Shown one piece after another: positions 34,243 through 45,884 of a stretch of DNA of 64,000 nucleotides (positions within the stretch are counted from its first letter, which is position 1; each line of letters begins with the position of its first letter). The notes under the pieces were generated by a model. That model was given only the letters and a program-made list of their open reading frames with translations. It was not told the DNA's origin and did no database searches. Source of the stretch: Dermacentor variabilis (lineage: Eukaryota > Arthropoda > Arachnida > Ixodida > Ixodidae); NCBI RefSeq assembly GCF_050947875.1, contig NC_134570.1:102528122-102592121 (forward strand). The letters run 5' to 3'. The position numbers and the translations under genes are program-made.

Positions 34243-35629
34243 GTAAGTCGAAAATGAACTGTTCAATGAACTGTAAGCTTTTCAGCTATCTCTCCAGCAA
34301 GAATAGGCGAAAATGGCTAAGGCTACAACATTTGGTTACACTGTAGAGACTCACTACTCAGGACCTTCTGACTGCATTGTTTGTCAGAACTTATTTTTAA
34401 TGAAGGCTTCAAATAGAGCTACTAGTCAAATTTCGACGCATTAATTAAAATGCAATACAGCGCAGGCAACGACAAGAAAAAATATGCGGTCTCCAGTTGT
34501 GTAGCCAATTGATTTTTCTTACATGCCGGAACTTTTTCTGATCTCCCAGCTTCGTGCCTGCATCGTCCTCGCCTTGGCCACCAGCGCCTTTGCTGGTCAC
34601 GTTGCCGGAGGTTACACCTTGGCCAGCAACCTTGGTTACGGACTCGGCTACGGCAACCTCGGCTATGCCGGCCTTGGCTACGGTGGCCTTGGGCTCTCCC
34701 ATTACGGCCTTTCCCATGGAGTTGGGTACTCCGGCCTGACTGGCTATGGCGTTGGTTTCGGACACGGATACGCCCCAGCTGCTAGCTACGCCGTCGCCGC
34801 CCCAGCTGTTACCCGCACCGTTACCACCTACCACGCTGCTCCAGCTGTGACTGCCGTCCACGCTGCTCCAGCGGTGACCGCTGTCCACGCCGCCCCAGCT
34901 GTCGCCACCTACGCTGCCGCCCCAGCTGTGACCAGCGTTGTCCGCTCTGCTCAAGTTGTTGCTGCTGCCCCAGCTGTCACCACCTACGCTGCTGCCCCAG
35001 CTGTCACCAGGGTAGTGCAGTCCGCTCCAGCTGTCACCTACGCTGCCGCCCCAGCTGTCACCAGGGTTGTCCAGTCCGCTCCACTTGTCCAGAGCTACGC
35101 TGCTGCCCCAGCCGTAACTCGTGTCGCCACCTATGCTGCCCCCGCAGTGACCAAGGTTGTCCAGTCCGCTCCTCTGGTCCAGAGCTACGCTGCTGCCCCA
35201 GCCGTGACCGCTGTCCACGCTGCTCCAGCTTTTGCTGCGGTCCACGCTGCCCCAGCTGTTTCCACCGTTGCCCACGCTGCCCCAGCGGTTGCTACTTACG
35301 GCGTCGCCCACGCTGCTCCAGCCGTCGCTACCTACAGCGTTGCCCACGCTGCCCCAGCCGTCGCTACCTACGGAGTTGCCCACGCCGCACCAGTCCACTA
35401 CGGCTACGGCGTTGGCTCCTTGGGCTACGGTACCGGTCACTACGGTTATGGCCACGGTCTCCTCGGCTACGGCCTGAACTACGGCTACGGTCTTGGCTCC
35501 CCTCTGAGCTACGCCACCCTCCTCCGCAAGAAGAAGTGTAAGTTCTAGTATATTTTCAATTCTTTTCACTTGTAACGCCCCTCTTGAACTCTCCTTTCTC
35601 ATTAACGTCCCCGTTTTCTTCTTGCAGAA
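34240..35629 (+). CDS. AAPAV-repeat cuticle protein, 330 aa (gene 3)
   Basis: Predicted secreted structural cuticle protein and close paralogue of the 23304 gene. The coding parts are 34240-34242 (ATG), 34550-35537 and 35628-35629 (AA of TAA). The introns are 307 and 90 bp. The product starts MLRACIVLALATSAFA, then GHVAGGYTLASNLGYG, a Gly/Tyr/Leu block, the AAPAV module array, a GYG block and LLRKKK. It differs from gene 2 mainly by lacking one 18-residue SAPAV...RVVQ module and by scattered substitutions, most of them silent by eye. Intron 1 is about 33 bp shorter than in gene 2. The Met in MPELFLISQ just before exon 2 is intronic. Confidence 0.92.
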
Positions 35630-35726
35630 ATGCTCTTGTTCTAGGCCATCTACAGGAACCCGATGTACAGAGCAAAGGAGGAGCAGTTTTCGAGGCATCA
35701 ATCCAGTGCTCGGATTGTTACTGCAG

Positions 35727-35732
35727 AATAAA
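35727..35732 (+). terminator. Poly(A) signal of gene 3
   Basis: AATAAA 100 nt into exon 3, in the same context as gene 2. Confidence 0.85.
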
Positions 35733-35809
35733 CTGCTTCCGCGAACTACGTCTCACCGTCTGTACATCTAATACGGCTCCTTGAAGCACATACAAAAAAA
35801 GCTTAATAA

Positions 35810-36695
35810 TGCATACCATATCCTTACAAGCACTCCTTGCAGAGCGAATGTTCAAGATGTCATAACAATGACAACGCACCGACAACCTCCAAGGATGTGT
35901 TCGCTTGTTCTGCGGTTTGAACGGCCAGTAGTGGAATAGCAGTCTTAGTAAGATATTCATGTGCCTCCGGTTTTGTGTAACCAGACCGCCATCGTAGTGT
36001 CCAACGCGCTGAACTTCTCTTCATTTCGCCTTTCATTTGCTTTGTTAAATGGCACGTTCCTTAGGCGATAATACCGAAACTAATTTAGAATTTTGACGTA
36101 TGTCGGCATTCCTGATCGCTTTATATTTACATGAACTGCTCTTTCTACAAGGAACTGATTAGGCTACCGTCAAAATTCATTTTTTATGCCTACAGTGTAG
36201 GTGTGAAAATTTAGTGCGTGTAACGTTGCCTTTCACAATAGAATCTGATCGTCTTTATGCCTTGGAGACAATACCAAAGCGCAATTGCTGCGCTACTTGT
36301 GCCGCAAGTCATACAACTTTTCAGGAAAAGTTATATATACATTCCCTCAAATTATGATTCTATCGCCCGATGGCCATGCCATCATTTTTATTAAACCAAA
36401 CAGAGGCAGCACCAGAAATAAGGTCAGCGAGTGAGCTATCTAAGTTCAATGTTTTGTCGCAAAAACAATTGGCTTCCAGGAGAGGATTTTCCACTCAATC
36501 AGCTCAAAGTGAACTAAATGATAAAAAAAATGTACTGTCACTCTAGCACATGCGAAAGAAAGTGAAAGATGAGTCTTCGTACTATAGAGACATTACCTAA
36601 ATGGCTTGACATTCTCATTCGAATGCGTTGTTACGTCTTAAGACTGTTTTCCCTTTCCTAATGTGGTTGATTCGAGTGCCTTAACTGATTATATG
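35810..36695. other. Non-coding part of unit C
   Basis: Aligns with 24960-25826. No gene is seen. Confidence 0.6.
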
Positions 36696-36699
36696 TTAA

Positions 36700-38155
36700 A
36701 CCTTCTATTGCATGAATTATGAAAAAGTCATTATAAAATTTTTTTTCAGCTTGTATTATTGATTGAATGTACAAATACATATACCAAAATTTCAGAGTTA
36801 TAACGACTGTATTAATAAAGATACAGCTGTGTGCCAAAATATGGCACACCATGAAGATGGCCGAGCCGTCTTGCTGCTATGGGCGGAAAACAAACCTTCC
36901 CGGACGGTGGTATTTTTAGCGTGATGTGTGGAATGAAATGAAACAGTTGTTTGCTGCGTTCAGGCACAGATGAAGGTTGCACTTCTACCTTAGAGACGAC
37001 TGGTCTGTGCAAGATGGCTGCTTACATCTTTGTTTCTTTTCATCAAATTCTGGCCAGTGGCCGACTTGGTCAGATCGGACGTCTTTTGGTGGCATTGCTG
37101 CCTCTGTTGCTTGTGATTTTTTTGCTTGAACCTGGAATTCGATGTCTTGACTAGAAGGCCTTCCTGGTCGCGTGTTGGTTAGGCACTTTTTATGCGAGGT
37201 AAGGCATTCTGCAATTTCAGCTGTGAATTGAGCCAGCGGTAGTACTTGTTCCTTCCCAAGCTGCTTCTGCACCCTCTTGTAGAATAGCCATGCTGCTACT
37301 ACCTATAAGTCTAGCATATGCGTGAAAATTCGAAAGTGCGTTTTCTTCGACCTGATATGTATGCGGTAAAGTCCAAGCAGTGAGTCCAGCAGGTCGACCC
37401 CGCCCATTTGCCTGTTGTGAACCTTTACTACGCTGGGGCAATCAATTTCGTGAAACTCCTTGGCGGAGCTAAGCCAACGCTTAGTCTTATGGTCTGGATC
37501 TCTCCCAACAAAGCTCGACAGAAATGTCACGGCGCGGTTATCGTACCGCCGCACGCACGATAACTCCACCTCATCTATCGCGCTTGTGAGTTCCTCTGAA
37601 GCACCACGTCCTTCATATTTCAGTTCCTTTTCGCTTTTCAGGCGACAGTTCGGTAGACGATTCGCCCTCAACCTACCGATCGACTAAATTCCATCATGTG
37701 ATAGAGTGGCCTGCAGCTTCAGGCTATTGAACATATGGCAGCATGTTACCATATTTTGTCTTTCAAGTTCATACTGTGCCAAATATGGCACACACCGATT
37801 TCGGGTTCTCTGCTGTAGTTGCAGACGAAATTGGAAAACTAATAACTGGCTTGAATTGGTGACACCGTAAAATATGCCAAAATAGTTTTTCTATGCTTCT
37901 GCGGTGGAAATCTTCAGAGAAAAAAAAATACCATTTGCTCGTGTTTGCCCCCTCCAAGTTTCACGTCGCTTCCCAAAATCTACTTCACCTCTGCTTTGCG
38001 TATCGCTCAAGAGATGGCAGCACTTGCTCATTATAAGAGCGCATAACTATGAAAAAAACTCCGACGGTATCACATTCTCAACTGGGCATCTCACACACAC
38101 GAGAAAAAAATGGTAACCGGTATGTGCCAAATATGGGACGCCATGAAATGGAGGG
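36700..38155 (-). mobile_element. Degraded piggyBac-type transposon
   Basis: It lies after TTAA at 36696-36699 and before CTAA at 38156-38159, exactly where unit B has an uninterrupted TTAA. The ends form an imperfect inverted repeat of about 15 bp (ACCTTCTATTGCATG on the left, CCCTCCATTTCATGG as reverse complement on the right). Three near-palindromic GTGCCAAATATGGCAC-like motifs lie at about 36831, 37774 and 38113. Length is about 1.46 kb, shorter than a full element. The transposase 5' part is missing. Confidence 0.8.
36985..37690 (-). pseudogene. piggyBac-type transposase, C-terminal remnant
   Basis: The minus-strand frame from 37671 encodes DNRAVTFLSSFVGRDP, KRWLSSAKEFHEIDCP and VKVHNRQMGGVDLLDSLLGL, the last being the hallmark NxxMGGVD region of the piggyBac DDD catalytic domain. 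A frameshift near 37300 leads into DVRSDQVGHWPEFDEKKQRC, the cysteine-rich C-terminal domain. The N-terminal domain and the first catalytic aspartates are not seen. It is non-functional. Confidence 0.8.
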
Positions 38156-38240
38156 CTAATTAGGCTTGCTTTAATTAACTTCGCTCTAATTAACACCGAA
38201 GGTAGGCGGTTCTCCTACCGCCAAAGGTGGGGGGTTGGAG

Positions 38241-38832
38241 GGCCTTATGAACTCTATAATAATTACCTGTGCCTTAATGCCAAGGATAAATCGAACATTG
38301 TGGATTCGAGTCCCTGAACTCAGAGTATTTTAATTAACGTTGGCTTATTTTGTCATGATTAAGAGCATCCGAGCGAGCTGTCGAAGACGAGGATGAACGC
38401 GGCAGCAGTGGCATGAGCGCGAGGGGCAGTATGGGAACGCGGACTTGGTGAGCAGCATTGAAGCCAGCTGTAGAAAAGACTAGGACCGAAGCGCGAGCAG
38501 TGCCACGAGAGCGTGTCTGTGCGAGGCGAGCTGACATGACTTCTTTGCCGCACGCCAAGTTTTAAACACCACCGGAGATTGAGCGAGTTAACAATTTCAC
38601 CTTAATAACAATGACTATTACTGCAATAAGCCTATTTGATTCATTACTTCTGGATCTTTTCAATGTATCAAACAAATAGTTATGTTATGTTACATGAAAA
38701 GGTATACGCTATTTACGCTTTACAACTGATCGGCCCATATCTCCTTGGTAGGGTGCAGGTTGTTTGACTTTCCGGAATTGCGTCCGCATTCTCAACAATT
38801 AATATCAGTGACCCGCACAGGTGAATCCTTGG

Positions 38833-38833
<1 letters not shown>
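38241..38833. other. Intergenic stretch
   Basis: Nothing recognised beyond short frames. Confidence 0.5.

Positions 38834-38904
<71 letters not shown>
38834..38904. repeat. (CT)n(AT)n compound microsatellite
   Basis: About 11 CT units pass directly into about 24 AT units. Confidence 0.95.
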
Positions 38905-38908
<4 letters not shown>

Positions 38909-39579
38909 GACCAGTAGCAGCTCCTTTAATATTCACCTTGGCTGCATTGTTCTGATACTGATTGCATTTTGAGATAAACAGTCTATTTAATTACGTGACA
39001 GGGATACTACCAACGTTTTAAGCCGGTGACAGAGAAATGTTCCTGGACGTATTACCGATAAATCATTTTTATTATTTTGCGAGCCAGGCTTCTTGCAATA
39101 ACGCATCGGTATGAATAGAGGAAACGGAATTACCCATAGTTCTGATAAAGCTTCGTTCATTGGGGCACAACTAGATAGGCAGTTTAGATTCCACAAGCAT
39201 ATCAACTTTGCGATAGAAGAGTGTCTTGTGATATGCGGATTTCAATGAAAATGGGTTCGTTTGTACTACTTTTTGCCACCCTCATCAACTTTTAAAACGA
39301 AACATTGTCTTGTCGCTTCCTTCGAATGTTATGCAGCTGTCGCTGCCGCCGCCACTGGCGACAGTGTCATCATCTTCGTCGTACCACTTTCAACCCTCGT
39401 CGCTCCTGGCCACAATCTATGACGATTGGTGGTGAAGGGTCATATCGTAAGTAAATACCGGAAACAGTGAATAAAGCGCGCTGTTGGCGAATGCGTGTGT
39501 CATACTGAAAGCATGATAGTCATTACACAATCGTTGTCGTACCAATGTCGCCCCCGCAACAGTTTAGAAGATCGGCCGT
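38905..39579. other. Intergenic stretch
   Basis: No gene recognised. Confidence 0.5.
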
Positions 39580-39990
39580 GGCCGGAATTATTGCAAACAG
39601 ACATCAGGTATAGCGCGAATTAACACGACCCATTTACGAGAACGGACATTGTTCAGACAAACACCCGTTGTACTGCGAATTAAGGCAGCCCGCGGTACCT
39701 GACATACAAACAAACGTAGGGTATATTGCGAACGAGGAAGTCAGGGCTGGCCAGTACCGAGCATAGCGCAAAAGAACACCACATATAGAGCAAATAATTC
39801 ATCACAGTTTCCCTCTACCATTCATGGTGACATAACGATGTACACATTGCGATTTCAAGTAGCCCCACGGTACCGGACATAGGGGAAAGACGCGATATAG
39901 TGCAAATTACAGCGGCCCGATTGGCCGTTACTATGGGGTTACTTTCAATGTGGTGCAAACACGCACCAGATATAGTTTTAATTGGGTGGC
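39580..39990. repeat. Degenerate tandem repeat, period about 55-60 bp
   Basis: A decayed unit recurs with the order GGTACC-GACAT, then CAAACA-C, then TATAG-GC-AATTAA, then GGCCCG. Recognisable copies start near 39590, 39645, 39695, 39750, 39865 and 39920. The copies are divergent. Confidence 0.45.
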
Positions 39991-40439
39991 CCGCGTCAGC
40001 AAGTGATGTATATGTGCGAGGATAGGACCTTTAACAAGAAAACGCACTGGTTGTGATGTCGTCGTCATCATTAATTGGCTTCATACCATCGTGATCAATT
40101 TTTCGTTGTGAAGTTATTTTTCTTTCCGCACTTTCCACTATCTGGCTTTCAGTGCCTTGTCATATCGTCGTTATGCCGGCGTCTTCGAGCAGTCGTCATC
40201 ATTCCTTCAACAACGTACAAGGACGTAATGCGATTGGCGTAAGCGCTTCATCCCCACAGGGTTACTGTCATGCCTTCGTGATCCTACCATTATCATATCA
40301 TATTGGTACGGTGGGAAAAGAGAACAAAGGCATCGACAGTAAACACGACAAAGTGGCAACATCCTCTTGGGATTCTCGGCAGCTCTTTGTATACGCTTTG
40401 TAAATGCACCATGTGAATAGTTTTATACCCACGACATTT

Positions 40440-41690
40440 TGGTGGACGTGCGGGGTAGGCGTCTTCGCCACGAAGCTCCGCAGCGGCCCTCTCACCCAGC
40501 CTGGGACCAAGCTTCCAGTGAAAGGCACTGCATTTGCAGCTGAAATTCCGACTACAAATACCCAGTACGTTGCTCTACCTCAGCCGCAAGACCCCGGCAA
40601 GCTCGCTGGCATCGACGGTGTTGACGTAGAAGAAGGGTTGAAAATGTATGTGCGCGTCAGTAAGGTAAGCAGGTGGGATCCGACCATAATGCTGGCCAAT
40701 GTCGTATTCTACCTCGACGGAACACCGCGAACGTGATTTTACGCACAAGAGGGAGGGCTAACCAGCTTGGACTTGTTCAAAGAAAAACTGTCCGACCTTT
40801 TTGGTAATCCGACTGGTCGACAACTAGCCGCCACACAACAACTCGCCAAGCGTGCGCAAACTGCTACCGAGTCGTAGGTCTCATACATTCAGAACGTCCG
40901 AGCCCTCTGTCATAATATCGACACGTCCATGCCAGAGGCGGACGAGATTGGACACATTATCAAAGGCATCGCGGACGACACATTCAACCTTCTGGTCTTC
41001 AGAAACTTACCGACTGTCGACGCCATCATGAAGGAATTCCGCCGTTTCCAGCAGGCGAAGAGTGGCCGTATATACAACCAGTTTACACGGCTTCCAAATA
41101 CAGAAGCGACCTCTTCGTGTACCGACCAATATAGCTCGCCATCACCAAGCGAAAACGTGATCCGAATTGTACGCCGTGAACTCGAAGCAGCGTTTCCCGC
41201 CTCGCTTCAACAGCTGTCCTGGAACAACACTGCTGAGACGATATCGCTGATCCAGTCCGTGGTTCGTCAGGAAATCGCTAATACGGGTCTTCCAAGTGCC
41301 TGCTCCTTGAGTCCCCCTGACACCCGCCCTGCTCCTATGCCTCGGCCCTATCGCCGTCCACCTCAGAGTGTCCGTTATCCCTACGCTACCAGGAATTTCT
41401 TGGATTAGCGTACACCTTACGAGAGGCCGATCTGTTTCTGCAGCGGCCAAATCCCTCACGTTTCCCATTACTGCTGGAGCCGTTGGCCGTCCCCTCCTCG
41501 AAACACCTTCCGGAATTCAAGTTCCCCCCGAAATTCCTCACCTCATCGCTTCTACGGCGTTTCCGACGCCACTAACTCGACTCGCCGCTATGCGCGCTCG
41601 CCCTCGCCTCAACATCGCCAGCCACGTCCACCACAGCTTCACCGCTCGCCGTCGCCGACCTACGCAGGCACGTTCCAGCAGGAAAACTAG
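40440..41690 (+). pseudogene. Ty3-type gag remnant
   Basis: One frame encodes GIDGVDVEEGLKMYVRV, WDPTIMLANVVFYLDGTPR, LFGNPTGRQLAA, HIIKGIADDTFNLLVFRNLP and RRFQQAKSG, typical of the capsid region of tick Ty3-type elements. Stops interrupt the frame at about 40734, 40876 and 41406. A damaged zinc-knuckle-like segment (ICFCSGQIPHVSHYC) follows the third stop. Confidence 0.75.
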
Positions 41691-41719
41691 GCAATGCGAC
41701 ACCTCGAGGGGGCGCTACA

Positions 41720-42127
41720 ATGTCGGATTCGCCGCAAAATTTTCCTTTGACGCTGTTTACGAGACATAACCGTTTTGACGTCCAAGTTGATGGCCCACCC
41801 GCCATAGCCCTCACAGATACTGGAGCGCACATATCGATTATGACCAGCCGCCTACGCTACCACTTAAAGATAATTGTTACGCCTGCTGTTACACCTTTCA
41901 TACGAATCGCCGACAGTAACACGGTGAACGTGATCGGAATGTGTACTGCACGGGTGAGCATTACCGGCCGCCATACTCTCGTCCTTTTCACTGTGCTTGA
42001 CCAATGCCCCCATGACCTCGCCCTAGGCGTAGACTCCCTCTCCGCTCATTCTGCGCTCATCGATTGTTCTTCAAGTACTGTGCGTCTCGACCTACTTCTA
42101 CTGGACGTTCCTCCAACACCACACTAA
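41720..42127 (+). pseudogene. Ty3-type aspartic protease remnant
   Basis: 135 codons with VQVDGPPAIALTDTGAHIS (the DTG active site) and DLALGVDSLSAHSALIDC, the second strand motif of retropepsins. It is uninterrupted within this piece, but the downstream polymerase is missing. Confidence 0.75.
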
Positions 42128-42440
42128 ATTCACCTAAGACCAACTGATTTTTTCACCTTCCATCGCAAGTCTTGAGATACATCGAACTGCCGCCTTCTAC
42201 GCCAATTCCGGATGATGATTACATCTCCGCTCCCATAACTGCCATCGTTCTCACCCACAGCGTTAGTGTCCCGAATAAAATACTGAGGGTCACACTCAAT
42301 CGAACGTACATCCCAGCGGTGAATGTCGGGCTCGCTTAGCAAATTCTGCTTAAAGAGATCACCCTGGCTAAAATCACTGCTCTAGAAGTTAGTTGTGTTC
42401 AGGCTTTTGCCGTCAACCTGGCCCTTGAGCCATTCCACAC

Positions 42441-43024
42441 TATAGATCATCGTCATGTTTATATATTCTCCCACATGTCCTAAGTATTAGAACGTATTTT
42501 TAGTGTTATTGTCATGCGTTATAGAGGAGGTCCGACATCGGTGTATAACAAGCGAATGTCTTTCTCTATGTACGTTTAACTACGTATATATGCATACGCG
42601 ATTTAGTAATAAAGCTTCACTATTTGATGTTTAATATATTTTAAGCACAAAGTGCACACTTATAAAAGCTACATTGTCGCATGTGTCATCGAGTTTATCT
42701 TTCTTCCCTGCACAAAGTGTCTTAGCCTGATTAGACGCCACAACAGTTTTATTTATGATAACGAAACAAAAAGTGGCCCAGTGACGACAGAGTGACGACA
42801 GGAACACACCGATAGACGCACAACAGCGAGGCATGAATTCCTAACTACTCTCACAATAATATGCCTGATTTCGAACACGATGGTTATAAGATACGCAAGT
42901 GGAATACAACTTGTGGTATGTCTTTTTTACTGTTTGCATTGGCTTGGTATTACTCGCCAACTTGCAGATACAATATCATTAGCACGGAGTTGTTGTCATC
43001 ACTTCAACGCAGCCAGAGCAGCGA
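42441..43024. other. Intergenic stretch
   Basis: AT-rich, nothing recognised. Confidence 0.5.
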
Positions 43025-43140
43025 AAGCGCCGTGGCTTCGGAGAGGTGTGCTCACCTCACAGCCCGAAGGCCAGGGTTCGATTTGTACCTAGATCAAAAC
43101 GTAAAAAAAATGTCTTCCTGGACCCATTAATTTCCTTTGT
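43025..43140 (+). repeat. tRNA-derived SINE relic
   Basis: CCTCACAGCCCGAAGGCCAG followed by GGGTTCGATTTGTACC (B box) and an A-rich run. The A box is damaged. Confidence 0.4.
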
Positions 43141-43649
43141 TTACAGGAACATCCCTGGTAGCGTTCTTCGGTCACGCCGACTTCGTCAAATTTTCCCGTA
43201 ATTGAGCATATCATGCTTTCGGATTAAAAAAACAAATAATTCGAAAAACAATGAAGGCAGAAATGAGAGAAGGTACGCGCTTGCGATGTACGAGTTCACT
43301 TAATCGAACGACGGTCGCCGTCTTCTATCTTCATTAAATGGGAAAAGCTACTGCTATACTACTGAAAACAACTGAAAAGGCAGTTTGTCGGTAAGGCATA
43401 CGGCCGTCTTCAATAAGTTGAGGCTCTGAACAAATCTTTTGACGTATTCCTTGCGTAGAAGGCAAAATCATTCCTCCACATAGCGTACGAACGCTTCCGG
43501 CGGCGGTGTGAATTTTGCCATTACTTCTTGCTCAACTGCTTCCACAACAAGGTTCCCTGCTTTTATCGGTTTGGGATCAACCTTAGTGGTCCCCTGCTTC
43601 TGAGTCTGCGTCTTTAAACTGTAGGGAAAAAATACGCTTAGCCGAAATG

Positions 43650-43671
43650 GTGATAATGATGATGAAGATTG

Positions 43672-43702
<31 letters not shown>

Positions 43703-43727
43703 CATGATGATGATGATGATGATTATC

Positions 43728-43761
<34 letters not shown>
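43650..43761. repeat. (GAT)n microsatellite
   Basis: A trinucleotide run of about 110 bp with a few interruptions. It creates long false His-rich and Ile-rich frames on the minus strand. Confidence 0.95.
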
Positions 43762-43762
<1 letters not shown>

Positions 43763-44159
43763 AATTTGTTGGCATCCCGTTTGAAAGGGGGTGGTGACAT
43801 TCACCTGGCTTGCTTGAGTAAAACAGATGTGCTGTACGGGCCCTTAACTTTAGCATTTTTGTGTAAATATCGTGAGCCTTTTTTTCCCCTTGACGACATA
43901 TCTACATTGTACCGTAATCTATGCCTGTTAGGGATCCGGTCGTATAAATCTCTTCCCTGCTTTTTTTCCCACCGATATTCTAAATGACTCTTGCCTACTT
44001 TGACTGCTGACCAGTTGATGCTTCCGTCCACTTCAAATTCAAGCGCTTCTGGAAGGTGTACGTCACCTACGGATCTCACTATTTGAATACCTGCGCACTC
44101 CATTAGGATGCGCTGAATAAACTCCGGTGTTCTGCGGCAGCATACACATTTGTTCCAGT

Positions 44160-44570
44160 GCTAGGCAGTATCAAAGATACAGGTATCTTAGATACTATCT
44201 TAGTTACCTTTTTGGTTTCCTGTATCTGTATCATGATACGTATGGCAACACTTAAATGAATATCTGCGTTTCCAATACACGAAGGAATGTATCGTGTATC
44301 TTAAAATCCCAAATACTACTATCGTAACATCACCGTGCGAAATTATAAACATTTACTGAACTCCGCTTCTCAATCTGACACTGCTGCCACTAAGTCACCT
44401 GAATCTGAATCAATATCTGCATTCCCGATACATGAAAGAATGTACCGTGTATCTTAAAATGCCAGATACTGCTATCGTAACATCACCGTGCGAAATTACA
44501 AACATTGGCTGAACTACGCTTCTCTATCTCATACTGCTGCCACTAAGGCACCTGAATAAAACTAAAGGCC
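44160..44570. repeat. GATAC-rich region with a 153-bp tandem duplication
   Basis: Two copies (44256-44408 and 44409-44561) share GTGTATCTTAAAAT, CTATCGTAACATCACCGTGC and ACTGCTGCCACTAAG. The preceding 100 bp is dense in GTATC/GATAC motifs, some palindromic (GTATCATGATAC). Confidence 0.8.
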
Positions 44571-45748
44571 GCGACATTCTTTTATATTTGCGCAACAGCC
44601 CTCCAGCTAGGACAGGCGATGAGGTCTGCGCGTCCCTATTGGAGGAGCAGAGTCATGTCGTGGCGCTCGAAGCGTCCTGACAAAAAGCAAGCGCGAGAAT
44701 GTCTGCGCGCACCCGACCCTTTGTTTTCTTGATTTTTTATTATTAGTTGCGTCGGCGCCATGTCACTTGCTCGAAGCCACCGTACTGTGTTGCCTATACC
44801 CCAATGCATGCGGCGTCTTTCGCGCACATTCTCATGCCGCTATAGTGTGGTTATCAAAATATACAACGCAGCTATGGCTACGATGCCGTGCACTTTTCGT
44901 GTCCCTTCAACAAATCTGATTGAACAAAAACTGTCATCATCAGCAATACGTACGTGCCAGTGTTCGCGCGTTCATCGTCATCTTCTTCCACAGCTGGCTC
45001 CGATGTCGCTTATCATGCTAGCGTTCCCATACAATACCGCTCCCTCTGCGAAAGCACTGACGGCACTGGCCCACTGCCAGTTGGCGCGGTGATTTCGGTC
45101 TCAAATTCCTTGCCTCAATATATCGCGAAATGACAACACGAATGTGTATAACGAATAGACAACACGACTGAACGCGGATGTGTAAAAATAAACGTGGTAT
45201 GCCTAGCTTTCGTTACGACGACCACCGACCAGGACAATAAATTCCTTCGCGCCTTCGTTCGAAATTCTGAGCCACCTCCTTGTCGTGCGCTACACAGCAT
45301 CGCTGGTCGGCCACAGTCACAGAGTTGAATGGCTCATCATTTTCTTTTGTGTGCTGCTTTTGTTACGAAATCTGAAGAATGCAAGAATGAGCTTGCCTTG
45401 CGTCTAGTCTCTTTCACACATCTGCGATTTGAAGGATATCAGGGATGTAAATTTGACTGTTGTGAACCAAAGCAGTGATGGCGCTGCATCCGTGAGACTT
45501 GTGGATAAGGCGGCTATTTTGTCTACGTGATTGTTGTTCGCAAGCACCAAAAGCAATTTTTAGGACTAGGTTACATGCGACGTTTTTGTGCTACACAAAT
45601 TTTCTGGTAGAAAAAAAATTCTAAAAGTATTGCGCGTTAATGAATATGTCGCTAACGAACTCTTTACGCGAGCAGATAAGGAGATCATGAAAGATCATTG
45701 AAACTTTACGTGCTCTGTGTATAGGCAGTTCTTTCACAAACCAACATG
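44571..45748. other. Intergenic stretch
   Basis: Frames of up to 110 codons lack domains. No gene is supported. Confidence 0.5.
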
Positions 45749-45884
45749 CTTAATGGAATTGAGTGTGGATAAAAAAGCAACTTGCCGCAGGTGGGGAACC
45801 ATCCCAGATCTTTCGCGCGAAGTATGTGGGATCGTTCTCCATTTGCACCAGGTTGCTTTTTCATCCACTTTCAATTCCATTAAT
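45749..45884. repeat. Imperfect palindrome (foldback), arms about 58 bp
   Basis: The left arm begins TTAATGGAATTGAGTGTGGA and the right arm ends with the near reverse complement (TCCACTTTCAATTCCATTAA). The arms continue through AAAAAGCAAC and GGGGAACCATCCCA. The centre contains TTCGCGCGAA, itself a palindrome. Confidence 0.8.

Larger units (their letters stand above)
32376..38240 (+). repeat. Segmental duplication unit C, interrupted by a transposon
   Basis: Homologous to 21367-25922 of unit B in the same order and orientation: endonuclease remnant, upstream block, cuticle gene and 3' flank. The copy is split at 36699/38156 by a piggyBac-type element. The offset from unit B is about 10.9-11.0 kb. 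Confidence 0.85.
40395..42440 (+). mobile_element. Ty3-type retrotransposon fragment (gag and protease only)
   Basis: A retroelement fragment with coding order gag then protease and no recognisable RT, RNase H, integrase or LTR. Just before gag, ACGACATTTTGGTGGACGTG looks like the junction of a left LTR end with a primer-binding region. Sequence after 42130 decays quickly. Confidence 0.7.

Noticed and set aside
34523..34549. Met of MPELFLISQ as start of the 34-kb cuticle protein (and MPKLFLISQ in gene 1)
   Set aside because: It lies before the AG acceptor, inside intron 1. It is absent from gene 2 (no Met at that place) and would spoil the signal peptide.
43583..43856. His-rich and Ile-rich minus-strand frames
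   Set aside because: Pure products of the GAT microsatellite.
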